Of a DNA stretch of 64,000 nt, positions 1-8,360 are shown one piece after another; position 1 is the stretch's first letter; every line of letters starts with the position of its first letter. The notes under the pieces are model-generated. The model searched no databases and was not told the DNA's origin. It worked only from the letters and a program-made list of their open reading frames with translations. The stretch is from Saccharomonospora viridis DSM 43017 (lineage in GTDB: Bacteria; Actinomycetota; Actinomycetes; Mycobacteriales; Pseudonocardiaceae), in assembly GCF_000023865.1 (NCBI RefSeq), contig NC_013159.1:4180001-4244000 (forward strand), written 5' to 3'. The position numbers and the translations under genes are program-made.

Positions 1-110
1 GAGTCACCGTTTTCGACTGCATCGAGATCGAGGAATTTCTCCCGGCTCCGCCCGTGGAGTCCGTATGCTTAGCGACCTAGCGAGCGGCCTCAGCAGCTGG
101 AGGTAGGTCG

Positions 111-917
111 GTGAGCAGCACGCAGCCTCGTGGGCTGATCGGCTCGGCCAGACGCGCCCTGCGGGTACTGGAGATCGTCGCAAGCGAGGGGGACGGCGTC
201 AGCGCGAAGGCCGTCGCACGCAAAGGAGGATTCACCCTCTCCACGACCTACCACCTGCTCAACACGCTCGTATACGAGGGTTATCTCGTCCGTCTCGGTC
301 ACGGCCGCGGGTTCGGCCTCGGTTACAAACTCGGCCCCCTCTACCACTCCCTGTGCGAGGCACTCGACGTCGACGAGGCGGTACGGGAAGAGCTCAACGC
401 CCTGCACAGGCAGGCCAGGGCCGCCGCGTACTACACGGTGCTGCGCGACACCGACGTCGTCGTGGCCGCCGTCGCCGACTCGCCGCGGTATCCCCGCGCC
501 CAACCGCTCGATTTCGGTTTCCACGAGGCCGCGCACGCCACCGCGTTCGGCAAGGTGCTGCTGTCGGCACTGACCCCCAAACAACGCCGCGACTACCTCA
601 CGAACACGGGGATGCCGAAACTGACCGAGCGCACACGGGTGCGGATCTCGGATCTGAACCGCGAGTTGAGCCAGGTCAGACGTTCCGGGGTGGCCAGGGA
701 CATCGAGGAGTTCCGCCCCGAGTTGGCGTGTGTGTCGGCCCCGGTGCGCGATGCCGACGACCGCGTGACGGCCGCGGTGGCGTTCTCCGTCCCCGTCGCC
801 GAGTTCGCCGTCAGGTACGCGGAACTGGAACGGCACGTCCGCGCGGGGGCCGCCCGCCTGTCCCGGGTACTGGCCGGTGACCTTCCGTCGGAGCCGCCGC
901 GGTTCAGCGCGGTTTGA
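111..917 (+). CDS. IclR-family transcriptional regulator
   Basis: This 268-residue protein has the usual IclR length. An N-terminal winged helix-turn-helix (about residues 10-75, with the STTYHLLNTL recognition-helix segment) is followed by the larger effector-binding domain containing the AFGKVLL segment and the ACVSAPVRD motif typical of the family. IclR proteins are cytoplasmic and sense small carboxylic or aromatic metabolites. The GTG start at 111 has GGAGGT six bases upstream. The last 14 bases overlap the convergent TetR gene. The upstream neighbour lies outside the window, so the target is unknown; nothing points to a specific ligand. Confidence 0.9.
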   Translation: MSSTQPRGLIGSARRALRVLEIVASEGDGVSAKAVARKGGFTLSTTYHLLNTLVYEGYLVRLGHGRGFGLGYKLGPLYHSLCEALDVDEAVREELNALHRQARAAAYYTVLRDTDVVVAAVADSPRYPRAQPLDFGFHEAAHATAFGKVLLSALTPKQRRDYLTNTGMPKLTERTRVRISDLNRELSQVRRSGVARDIEEFRPELACVSAPVRDADDRVTAAVAFSVPVAEFAVRYAELERHVRAGAARLSRVLAGDLPSEPPRFSAV

Positions 918-1464
918 GCAGGTAGTCCACCACGGGCCGCAGCTCCTCGGCGGTGGGTGGTTCGTCGTCGATGAGCCCCTGGATGAGCAGTCCGTCGATA
1001 CCCGCGAGGAACACGCGGAACGCCACCTCGTCGTCGTGCCGCACCATCGAGGTCAACACATCGAGCCAGCGTCGCGCGGCCGGACGCAGCTCGGGTCGGC
1101 GCGCCGCCAGCAGGTACAGCTCGTACTCGGCCATCGTACGCCCCCGGCGCGGCCCGATCGCCTCGGCGAGCAGGTTGGCGACCTCGTCGGCCCCCCTGCT
1201 GCCGCGCGACCGCGCCCTGTCGATCATCCAGTAGACCTCGGTGGCCATGTCGCGGGCGCAACTGATGAGCGTGGCGATCAGCAGGTCGTCGAGTGAGGAG
1301 AAGTGGTACGTGGTCGACGTGGTCGGGACACCGGCCTCCTTGGCCACCGTCCGGTGGGTGACACCCGCGACACCGTCACGTTCGATGACCCGCAACGTGG
1401 CCTCGATGATCTCCTGGCGGCGTTTCTCCCCCCTGGCCTTACGCCCGTCGACACGTTGTCTCAA
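904..1464 (-). CDS. TetR-family regulator, probably of the adjacent SMR pump
   Basis: This 186-residue protein has a TetR-type HTH at about residues 12-60 (GVAGVTHRTVAKEAGV, then TTYHFSSLDDLL) and an all-helical ligand domain. It starts with TTG at 1464, which overlaps the TGA stop of the upstream SMR gene in a TTGA junction, so the two genes are almost certainly translationally coupled and co-transcribed from the SMR promoter. The arrangement suggests a self-regulated drug or cation efflux unit. That role is inferred from position; the ligand cannot be read from sequence. Confidence 0.88.
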   Translation of the reverse strand: MRQRVDGRKARGEKRRQEIIEATLRVIERDGVAGVTHRTVAKEAGVPTTSTTYHFSSLDDLLIATLISCARDMATEVYWMIDRARSRGSRGADEVANLLAEAIGPRRGRTMAEYELYLLAARRPELRPAARRWLDVLTSMVRHDDEVAFRVFLAGIDGLLIQGLIDDEPPTAEELRPVVDYLLKPR

Positions 1465-1787
1465 TGCTCCCCTCCCAGTTCCAGGAGAACCACTCCACTG
1501 ATGACGAGGATGAGCCCGAGGATCATGGTCGGGTTCATCCGCTCACCGAGGAACAGAGTCCCGATCAGGGCCACCAACGCGACACCGGCGGCCGACCAGA
1601 TGGCGTAGACGACGCCGACCGGCATCCCCAGTTTCAGGATGCGCGACATCAGGTAGAAGGCCGTCCCGTAGCTGACGATCACCAAAGCCGAGGGCAGCAG
1701 CTTGGTGAAACCGTCGGTGTACTTCAGCGACACCGTGCCGGTCACCTCGACGGCGATCGCGGCCGCCAACAGGACGTAAACGTTCAT
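1461..1787 (-). CDS. Small multidrug resistance (SMR/EmrE-QacE) transporter
   Basis: This 108-residue protein has four hydrophobic segments. TM1 has AAAIAVEVTGTVSLKYTDGF, carrying the essential membrane-embedded Glu near residue 14. TM3 has the SMR stretch YAIWSAAGVALVALIG. SMR pumps work as antiparallel dimers exchanging protons for quaternary-ammonium or guanidinium cations. The start is placed at ATG 1787 because homologues begin M-(N/K)-x-Y there; the longer open frame reaching past 2300 is only a read-through of the promoter region. A TAGTGT -10-like hexamer lies seven bases upstream with no Shine-Dalgarno, so the mRNA may be leaderless. It is coupled to the TetR gene. Confidence 0.93.
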   Translation of the reverse strand: MNVYVLLAAAIAVEVTGTVSLKYTDGFTKLLPSALVIVSYGTAFYLMSRILKLGMPVGVVYAIWSAAGVALVALIGTLFLGERMNPTMILGLILVISGVVLLELGGEH

Positions 1788-1794
1788 GACTGAT

Positions 1795-1800
1795 ACACTA
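1795..1800 (-). promoter_or_regulatory. -10 hexamer TAGTGT for the SMR-TetR operon
   Basis: On the minus strand TAGTGT is followed after seven bases by the SMR start codon, and no Shine-Dalgarno is present. This is the usual actinobacterial leaderless layout (TANNNT six to eight bases before the start). Confidence 0.5.
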
Positions 1801-1940
1801 CCTGAACGAACGTCCCAATACTTTGAGAGTTGTGCGCCACATCTGTGGGACGCGAGAAAGGGCAATAGATTACTCATCAGTAGGAGAATCAGCTCTTCTC
1901 GAACCCACCGCGAAGTTTCCGATCCCGAAAGGCCCCGAAC

Positions 1941-4229
1941 ATGGGTGCACTGCAGATCACGATGGGCGTCATAGGCGTCGTCGTCAGCGTCGTCGCCTGG
2001 TACGTGTTCATCGCCGGCGTAGTCCGCCAAGTCCGCATCATTCGCCTCGGCCAGCCGGACCCGACCCGCAACGGTCCGTTCTGGCCCCGGATGCGCACCC
2101 TGATCAAGGAATTCGCAGCCCACACCCGCATGAACAAGTTCCGCCACGTCGGTCCGTGGCACTGGTTGATCATGTGGGGCTTCCTGCTGGGCTCGCTGGC
2201 CCTGTTCGAGGCCTACGGTGAGGTCTTCGTCCCGCACTTCGCCTGGCCGGTCATCGGACACTGGGCCCCGTGGCAGCTGCTGCTCGAACTGTTGGGCCTC
2301 GGCACCGTCCTCGGCGGTATCGCGCTGGCGATCATCCGCCAGCTCAACCACCCGCGCCGCGCCGACCGGCAGTCACGATTCGCCGGCTCCAACTTCGCCC
2401 AGGCCTACTTCGTCGAGGCCGTGGTGATCATCGAGGGCCTCGGCATCCTCGGCGTCAAGGCGTTCAAGATCGCCAGCGGTATCGAGGACCCGGCCCTGTG
2501 GAGCAGCTTCGTCACCAAGCCGCTGGCCACCCTGCTGCCCACCAGCACCGCCGCCGTGTCGGTGATGGCGCTGATCAAGCTGCTGTCCGGCATGATCTGG
2601 CTGCTGGTCGTCGGCCGCACCCTCACCATGGGCATCGCCTGGCACCGGTTCAGCGCGTTCTTCAACATCTACTTCAAGCGGGAGGACGACGGCGACGTCG
2701 CCCTGGGCCGGTTGAAGCCGATGATGAGCGGCGGCAAGCCGCTCGACTTCGAGGAGGCCGACCCCGAGAAGGACGTCTTCGGCGCCGGCCGGATCGAGGA
2801 CTTCACGTGGAAGGGCTGGCTCGACTTCTCCACCTGCACCGAATGCGGTCGTTGCCAGTCGCAGTGCCCGGCGTGGAACACCGGTAAGCCGCTGTCGCCG
2901 AAGCTGGTCATCACACAGCTGCGCGACCACGCCTACGCCAAGGCCCCCTACCTGCTCGCGGGCGGCAAGAAGGACGTCACCGGCGAGGAGGTCGGGCTCA
3001 CCGGCGACAACCCGTACGCCGGTATCGACGTGCTCGCGCTGGCCGAGGCCGAGCGTCCCCTCGTCGGCACCGGCGACGAGAACGGCGTGATCGACCCCGA
3101 CGTGCTGTGGTCGTGCACCACCTGCGGTGCGTGCGTCGAGCAGTGCCCCGTGGACATCGAGCACGTCGACCACATCGTCGACATGCGCCGCTACCAGGTG
3201 ATGATCGAGTCGAACTTCCCGAGCGAACTCAACGGGATGTTCAAGAACCTGGAGAACAAGGGCAACCCGTGGGGCCAGAACGCCCGCGACCGCCTGGCCT
3301 GGACCGAGGACCTCGACTTCGAGGTTCCCGTCTTCGACGGCGAACTGGGCGACGCCGAGTACCTGTTCTGGGTCGGCTGCGCCGGGGCGTTCGAGGACCG
3401 CGCCAAGAAGACCACGCGGGCCGTGGCGGAGCTCCTGCACATCGCCGGCGTGAAGTACACCGTGCTCGGCCCCGAGGAGACCTGCACCGGCGACCCGGCC
3501 CGGCGGGCGGGTAACGAGTTCCTCTTCCAGATGCTGGCGCAGCAGAACGTCGAGGTGCTGAACTCGGTGTTCGAGGGCGTCGAACCCGCCAAGCGCAAGA
3601 TCGTCGTCACGTGCGCGCACTGCTTCAACACGCTGGCCAACGAGTACCCGGAGCTGGGCGGCACCTACGAGGTCGTGCACCACACGCAGTTGCTCAACCG
3701 CCTCGTCCGGGAGAAGCGCCTCACCCCGGTGGCGCCGATCGCCGAGGACGTCACCTACCACGACCCCTGCTACCTGGGTCGACACAACAAGGTGTACGAG
3801 GCACCACGGGAGCTCGTCGGTGCGTCCGGTGCGTCGCTGCGGGAGATGCCGAGGCACGCCGACCGGTCGATGTGCTGCGGTGCCGGCGGTGCCCGGATGT
3901 GGATGGAGGAGCGCATCGGCAAGCGGATCAACGTCGAGCGTGTGGACGAGGCGCTCGGCACCGCACCGTCCAAGATCGCGACGGGCTGTCCGTTCTGCCG
4001 CGTGATGCTCACCGACGGTGTGACCGCTCGACAGAACGAGGGCAAGGCGGCGGAGAACCTCGAGGTCGTCGACGTCGCCCAGCTGCTGCTGTCGGCCGTG
4101 AAGCGGGGCCAGTCGGTGGGCGCCACGGTGTCCGCGTCCGGCGGCGAAGCGGAGGCCGACGGCCGCGCCGACGTCCCCACCGACGAGGTCGGGACTGGCG
4201 CTGCGCAGTCGACTGAGGACAAGGAGTAA
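1941..4229 (+). CDS. etfD: EtfD-type membrane Fe-S oxidoreductase (electron transfer from ETF to quinone)
   Basis: This 762-residue protein has an N-terminal membrane part (about residues 1-240, several helices) and then two 4Fe-4S motifs: CTECGRCQSQCP near 299-309 and CTTCGACVEQCP near 392-402. Two CCG-type cysteine domains follow (CAHC, DPCYLGRHN, and MCCGAGG near the C-terminus). This is the layout of M. tuberculosis Rv0338c (EtfD), known to be needed with EtfAB for acyl-CoA dehydrogenase turnover, and of Bacillus FadF. The protein would take electrons from reduced ETF and pass them to menaquinone. The last 40 residues are acidic and low in complexity. AAAGG lies upstream of ATG 1941. The acyl-CoA dehydrogenase genes elsewhere in the window fit this role. 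Confidence 0.92.
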   Translation: MGALQITMGVIGVVVSVVAWYVFIAGVVRQVRIIRLGQPDPTRNGPFWPRMRTLIKEFAAHTRMNKFRHVGPWHWLIMWGFLLGSLALFEAYGEVFVPHFAWPVIGHWAPWQLLLELLGLGTVLGGIALAIIRQLNHPRRADRQSRFAGSNFAQAYFVEAVVIIEGLGILGVKAFKIASGIEDPALWSSFVTKPLATLLPTSTAAVSVMALIKLLSGMIWLLVVGRTLTMGIAWHRFSAFFNIYFKREDDGDVALGRLKPMMSGGKPLDFEEADPEKDVFGAGRIEDFTWKGWLDFSTCTECGRCQSQCPAWNTGKPLSPKLVITQLRDHAYAKAPYLLAGGKKDVTGEEVGLTGDNPYAGIDVLALAEAERPLVGTGDENGVIDPDVLWSCTTCGACVEQCPVDIEHVDHIVDMRRYQVMIESNFPSELNGMFKNLENKGNPWGQNARDRLAWTEDLDFEVPVFDGELGDAEYLFWVGCAGAFEDRAKKTTRAVAELLHIAGVKYTVLGPEETCTGDPARRAGNEFLFQMLAQQNVEVLNSVFEGVEPAKRKIVVTCAHCFNTLANEYPELGGTYEVVHHTQLLNRLVREKRLTPVAPIAEDVTYHDPCYLGRHNKVYEAPRELVGASGASLREMPRHADRSMCCGAGGARMWMEERIGKRINVERVDEALGTAPSKIATGCPFCRVMLTDGVTARQNEGKAAENLEVVDVAQLLLSAVKRGQSVGATVSASGGEAEADGRADVPTDEVGTGAAQSTEDKE

Positions 4230-4250
4230 CCATCCGGGGCGGGACCGCGG

Positions 4251-4268
4251 CGAAAGTCGTGACTTTCG
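4251..4268 (+). terminator. Short hairpin after etfD
   Basis: CGAAAGTC-GT-GACTTTCG is a perfect inverted repeat 21 bases after the etfD stop, with a further copy of GACTTTCGG directly behind it. It may end the etfD transcript, but there is no U-tract. Confidence 0.35.
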
Positions 4269-4382
4269 GACTTTCGGACCTGCGGTTCCGCCTCACGGGG
4301 CTTCATTCCGGGTTAGCATGACGGCCTCGTGGAGAAGTCCCGGGTGAGGTCCAAGGCAGGCGATATGCAGGACGGAGGTTCC

Positions 4383-4853
4383 GTGAACGCGCCGGGCGGC
4401 GGTGTCTCCGAGCCGGCCGACGACAGATCGCCGTCCCTCCGACGGCGTCCCAAACCCGAACGGGTAGTGATGTCGCCACGTGACTCCTTCGCCGAGGACG
4501 ATGCCGACCTCGAGGTGAAAGAGCTTCGAACCCGTCCTTACGTGATGACGAAGGGGCGCACCCATGCCCGCCCCGACCTCGCCATCGAAACGCTCGTTTC
4601 AGCCACGCCTCACGCGCAGTGGCACCTGCACAAGAACCCCGAGTACCGCAAGGTCGGACAGGTGTGCGCCCAGCCCCGATCGGTCGCCGAGGTCGCCGCG
4701 CTCCTCGCGGTCCCGTTGGGGGTGGCCAGGGTGCTGATCAGCGACCTCGCCGACACGGGTTTCGTACGCATCCACGCCGCGCCACAGTCGACCGACGGCA
4801 GGCCCGACCGTCAGCTCATGCACCGCGTCCTGGCGGGCCTGCAGCGGCTGTGA
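4383..4853 (+). CDS. DUF742-domain protein, not in a conservon
   Basis: This 156-residue protein carries a C-terminal DUF742 domain (about residues 45-156): RPYVMTKGRTHARPDL, LVSATPH, then SVAEVAALLAVPLGVARVLISDLADTG, which resembles a winged helix. In Streptomyces conservons, DUF742 proteins (CvnC) sit with a histidine kinase, a roadblock protein and a small GTPase; none of those is adjacent here. GTG 4383 was chosen because GGAGG lies seven bases upstream. An in-frame GTG at 4329, nine bases after a TAGCAT hexamer, is a possible leaderless alternative adding 18 residues. The function is unknown. Confidence 0.8.
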   Translation: MNAPGGGVSEPADDRSPSLRRRPKPERVVMSPRDSFAEDDADLEVKELRTRPYVMTKGRTHARPDLAIETLVSATPHAQWHLHKNPEYRKVGQVCAQPRSVAEVAALLAVPLGVARVLISDLADTGFVRIHAAPQSTDGRPDRQLMHRVLAGLQRL

Positions 4854-4989
4854 CGGACCCGGGACCGACACCCGAGCGACACCCGGCCCCGCTCGGCTTG
4901 AACCAGTCCTGACCGGCGACGATGCCGATCGTCGAAGAGCATCGCCCACGGTGCCGCCCCGCGCGTGGGCCAGTCGGCCGCTGAAGTGG

Positions 4990-5016
4990 CCCCGACGCCC
5001 CCGAAGGTCGGGGTTT
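4990..5016 (+). terminator. Possible terminator of the DUF742 gene
   Basis: CCCCGAC and GTCGGGG form a seven-base stem around a ten-base loop and are followed by TTT. It lies 136 bases past the DUF742 stop and is weak by actinobacterial standards. Confidence 0.4.
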
Positions 5017-5211
5017 CGCATCCCCGGGGCTCCACCGTCCGCCTCATCGGTCCTTGCCCGGGCTCCGGAATCAGTGCTTCACTCCTGCCGTGGTCCACCG
5101 GCACCCGCCCGGTGTTCGACTTTCGGCCGTCACCGATCCGGCCGGAAGTCGGCAACGGGGACCTCACCGGTGTTTTCCCGAGGAGGTGGAGCCGGTGACC
5201 GTGTTGTTAGG

Positions 5212-5237
5212 CGTTGTTCGCCGACGTTGTTCGCCGA
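5212..5237 (+). repeat. Tandem 13-base direct repeat upstream of aidB-like gene
   Basis: CGTTGTTCGCCGA occurs twice head to tail, ending 18 bases before the start codon and just ahead of the AGGAG ribosome site. Two helically offset copies near a start could be a regulator site; this is inferred from position only. Confidence 0.55.
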
Positions 5238-5255
5238 CGCGTTAGGAGCCCCGCC

Positions 5256-6902
5256 ATGCCCCCCACTCACGAGGTGACCAACCAGGTGCCGCCGCTGGTC
5301 GACTACGACGTCGCCGACGATCCCGCGCTGCTGGAGAGCCTGCGCAGGGAGGGCGCGGACTGGGCCGAGCCGAAGGTGCGTGAACTCGGTGTGCTGGCCG
5401 GCAGCGAGCAGGCACAGGAGTGGGGCAGGCTCGCCAACGAGAATCCCCCGGTCCTGCACACACACGACCGCGTGGGCAGGCGTATCGACGAGGTCGAATT
5501 CCACCCGTACTGGCACCAACTGATGGCGACCGCCGTCTCACACGGCCTGCATGCGGCTCCATGGCGGCAGGACCGACCCGGGGCACACGTGGCACGTGCG
5601 GCGAAGTTCTACGTGTGGAGTCAGGTCGAAGCCGGACACACGTGCCCGATCTCGATGACCTACTCGGCCGTGCCCGCCCTCCGCTACAACGCCGAGCTCG
5701 CCAAGGACTACGAACCGCTGCTCGCGGCCCCGCACTACGACTTCGGCCTCCGTGTCCCCACCACCAAACGCGGGCTGATCGCGGGTATGTCCATGACGGA
5801 GAAACAGGGCGGGTCCGACGTCCGCACCAACACCACCCGCGCGGTACCCACCGAGGACGGCACCTACCGGCTCACCGGACACAAGTGGTTCACCTCGGCC
5901 CCGATGTCCGACGTGTTCCTCACGCTCGCGCAGGCGCCGGGCGGACTGTCGTGCTTCCTGCTGCCCCGGGTGCTGCCCGACGGCACCCGCAACGCGATCC
6001 ACTTCCAACGGCTCAAGGACAAACTCGGCAATCGTTCCAACGCCTCCGCCGAGGTCGAGTACGACGGCGCCGTCGGCTGGCTCATCGGCGAGGAGGGCCG
6101 GGGTGTTCGCACCATCATCGAGATGGTCAACAACACGCGTCTCGACTGCGTCATCGGCTCCGCCGCCGCCATGCGATACGGCACCGTGCGCGCCGTGCAC
6201 CACGCGACCCACCGTGCGGCGTTCGGGGCTCCGCTCGTAAGGCAGCCATTGATGACGAACGTGCTCGCCGACCTCGCCGTGGAGGCCGAGGCGGCCACCA
6301 TGGTCGCGTTGCGGTTGGCCGGCGCCACCGACCGGGCCGTCGCGGGCGATCACCAGGAGGCCGCGTTCCGCAGGTTCGCCCTGTCCGTGTCGAAGTACTG
6401 GGTGTGCAAACGCTCTCCGGCCCACGCCGCCGAAGCGCTCGAATGCCTGGGCGGCAACGGATACGTGGAGGAGTCCGGTATGCCCAGACTGTTCCGCGAA
6501 TCGCCGTTGCTGTCCATTTGGGAGGGTTCGGGTAACGTCACGGCGCTCGACACGTTGCGGGCGATGGCGAAACAACCGGAGTCCGTGGACGCCTTCCTCG
6601 CCGAGGTGGAATCGGCCCGGGGCGCGGACCCACGCCTCGACGAGGCGATCACGTCGGTGCGGCGCGACCTGGGCGACCCCGACGAGATCGAGTTCCGGGC
6701 ACGGAGGCTCGTGGAACGGCTGGCCCTGGTGCTTCAGGGTTCACTGCTGGTACGGCACGGCGACAAGTCCGTCGCGGACGCGTTCTGCGCCTCCCGACTC
6801 GGCGGCGACTGGGGTGCCGCGTTCGGAACCCTGCCCCGCGGCGTCGACACCGAGGCCGTGCTCGCCAGGGCCACGCCTTCGACGGGCACGGCCGCTCAGT
6901 AA
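5256..6902 (+). CDS. AidB-like acyl-CoA dehydrogenase
   Basis: This 548-residue protein matches the length of E. coli AidB (541). AidB-type motifs run through it: MSMTEKQGGSDVRTNTT (flavin/substrate loop), YRLTGHKWFTSAPMSD, GGLSCFLLPRVLPDG, LKDKLGNRSNAS, and near the end YVEESGMPRLFRESPL followed by IWEGSGN. Family members are FAD-binding homotetramers; AidB itself is induced by alkylation and binds DNA with weak isovaleryl-CoA dehydrogenase activity, while actinobacterial relatives are generally assigned to acyl-CoA oxidation. ATG 5256 has AGGAG seven bases upstream. It overlaps the convergent CAP gene by seven bases. The substrate is unknown. Confidence 0.9.
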   Translation: MPPTHEVTNQVPPLVDYDVADDPALLESLRREGADWAEPKVRELGVLAGSEQAQEWGRLANENPPVLHTHDRVGRRIDEVEFHPYWHQLMATAVSHGLHAAPWRQDRPGAHVARAAKFYVWSQVEAGHTCPISMTYSAVPALRYNAELAKDYEPLLAAPHYDFGLRVPTTKRGLIAGMSMTEKQGGSDVRTNTTRAVPTEDGTYRLTGHKWFTSAPMSDVFLTLAQAPGGLSCFLLPRVLPDGTRNAIHFQRLKDKLGNRSNASAEVEYDGAVGWLIGEEGRGVRTIIEMVNNTRLDCVIGSAAAMRYGTVRAVHHATHRAAFGAPLVRQPLMTNVLADLAVEAEAATMVALRLAGATDRAVAGDHQEAAFRRFALSVSKYWVCKRSPAHAAEALECLGGNGYVEESGMPRLFRESPLLSIWEGSGNVTALDTLRAMAKQPESVDAFLAEVESARGADPRLDEAITSVRRDLGDPDEIEFRARRLVERLALVLQGSLLVRHGDKSVADAFCASRLGGDWGAAFGTLPRGVDTEAVLARATPSTGTAAQ

Positions 6903-7681
6903 CCGAAGTTCTGCGTCCAGTACCAGCCGTCGGGGTTCACACCGACCCCGATGGCCGTGATCTTGCAGTTCACGATGTTGCGGCGGTGTCCCTCGGAGTC
7001 CATCCAGGCGTCCATCACCGCTTCGGCGCTGGCCATGCCCATGGCGATGTTCTCCGCGGCCGGATGCGGATACCCGGCCTCGGAGATCCGCTCGTCGAAC
7101 GTCGTGCCGTCGAGCGAGGTGTGCGACAGGTAGTTGTGTTCGGCCATGTCGTCGCTGTGGGCCTGGGCCGACTCGGTCAGTCGGTGATCCACGCGCACGG
7201 GAGCGCATCCGGCTTCGGCGCGTGCGTCGTTGACCAGTGCGACCACCTGCTCGGCGTGGTCGCCGGCGTTCGAGGCCGGAGGTTCGGACGACTCCGTGGA
7301 CCCGGTGTTCTCGGTGGCGGATCCCTCCACGGACGATTCGTCTGGATTGGACGAAGCGACACCGGATGGGATCGGCTCCGCCGAGGCTTCCGGTTCGGGT
7401 TCCGGCGTGGTCGGGCTCGGGGTGGACGTCGTCGACACCGTCTTCCCACCGGAGGTGGATGGTGGCGCGGTCCTCGTCTCGCCGCCGCCTGGCCGAGCGC
7501 CGTGTTCGAGCTCGGGGTCGGGCTCCTCGGACCGGGCGAGTGTCGTGTCGTCATTCGACGGCGGCAACCAGAACAGGTGAACACTGGCAGCGGCAACCAC
7601 CCCTACGAGCACGCTGACCATCACTAACAGTGACCGGATTCGCGGGCTCGGGGTAGACACAAGGCGGCAAGCTACCACCAA
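6896..7681 (-). CDS. Membrane-anchored CAP (SCP/PR1) domain protein
   Basis: This 261-residue protein has one N-terminal hydrophobic helix (about residues 15-38, signal anchor or uncleaved signal), then a Ser/Thr/Pro/Glu-rich linker of about 100 residues, then a C-terminal CAP domain (about 140-261). CAP signatures are seen: LVNDARAEAGCAPV, the His of AQAHSDDMAEHNYLSHTS, the Glu of AAENIAMG, and the GHRRNIVN motif. Bacterial CAP proteins are extracellular with mostly unknown function. TTG 7681 is the longest start with a usable signal; GTG 7678 is an alternative. No operon partner is evident. Confidence 0.85.
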   Translation of the reverse strand: MVVACRLVSTPSPRIRSLLVMVSVLVGVVAAASVHLFWLPPSNDDTTLARSEEPDPELEHGARPGGGETRTAPPSTSGGKTVSTTSTPSPTTPEPEPEASAEPIPSGVASSNPDESSVEGSATENTGSTESSEPPASNAGDHAEQVVALVNDARAEAGCAPVRVDHRLTESAQAHSDDMAEHNYLSHTSLDGTTFDERISEAGYPHPAAENIAMGMASAEAVMDAWMDSEGHRRNIVNCKITAIGVGVNPDGWYWTQNFGY

Positions 7682-7742
7682 AGCATGAGTTATTGAACCG
7701 TGATTTATCTGTCAGTGGTTCGTCTCGCAGCCACACACGGAA

Positions 7743-8330
7743 TCAACGTCGGGTGTCCACCCGATCGAAGTTCTTGTAAGCCCGACTGGGGGTGGGTCCA
7801 CGTTGTCCCTGGTACCGCGACCCGACCTCCGGTGAACCGTACGGGAACTCGGCCGCACTGGTGAGCTGGAACAGGCACAGCTGTCCGATCTTCATCCCCG
7901 GCCAGAGTGTGATGGGCAGATTCGCCACGTTCGACAGTTCCAACGTGATGTGTCCGGAGAAACCCGGGTCGATGAACCCGGCCGTGGAGTGGGTGAGCAA
8001 CCCGAGCCGCCCCAGCGACGACTTCCCCTCCAGCCTGCCCGCGAGGTCATCCGGCAAGGAGAAGAACTCGAACGTCGAGGCGAGCACGAACTCGCCCGGA
8101 TGCAGCACGAACGGATCGTCTTCGTCGTCCTTTTCCACCAGCGAGGTCAACTCGTCCTGGCGCAGCTGCGGATCGATGTGGGTGTACCTGCTGTTGTCGA
8201 ACACGCGGAAGAAACGGTCGAGCCGCACATCGATACTCGACGGCTGCACCATCGCCGGATCGAACGGGTCCACTCCGAGTCGCCCGGACTCGAGCGCCTT
8301 ACGAAGCTCACGGTCACTCAACAGCACCAT
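7743..8330 (-). CDS. dcd: dCTP deaminase (likely bifunctional dCTP deaminase/dUTPase)
   Basis: This 195-residue protein of the dCTP deaminase/dUTPase trimeric fold includes [16 protein letters not shown], the [14 protein letters not shown] motif with the nucleotide-binding Ser/Arg, and [18 protein letters not shown] with the catalytic Glu. Mycobacterial Dcd of this type makes dUMP directly from dCTP, sparing free dUTP; the same is likely here. It supplies dUMP for thymidylate synthesis in the cytoplasm. ATG 8330 follows GGGTGGG closely. It stands alone between the CAP gene and the DUF2236 gene, all on the minus strand. Confidence 0.95.
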   Translation of the reverse strand: MVLLSDRELRKALESGRLGVDPFDPAMVQPSSIDVRLDRFFRVFDNSRYTHIDPQLRQDELTSLVEKDDEDDPFVLHPGEFVLASTFEFFSLPDDLAGRLEGKSSLGRLGLLTHSTAGFIDPGFSGHITLELSNVANLPITLWPGMKIGQLCLFQLTSAAEFPYGSPEVGSRYQGQRGPTPSRAYKNFDRVDTRR

Positions 8331-8360
8331 CCCACCCTAACCGGGCCATACGCTGCGAGT

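Larger units (their letters stand above)
4854..5255. other. Gene-free interval before the aidB-like gene
   Basis: No convincing gene is present. It holds one terminator-like hairpin (CCCCGAC at 4990-4996 pairing with GTCGGGG at 5007-5013, followed by TTT), a GC-rich spacer, and a 13-base tandem repeat just before the aidB ribosome site. Confidence 0.6.

Noticed and set aside
2373-3857. Minus-strand frame of 494 codons opposite etfD
   Set aside because: Antisense shadow of a gene with clear Fe-S motifs; composition is Val/Leu/Gly/Arg repeats without a domain.
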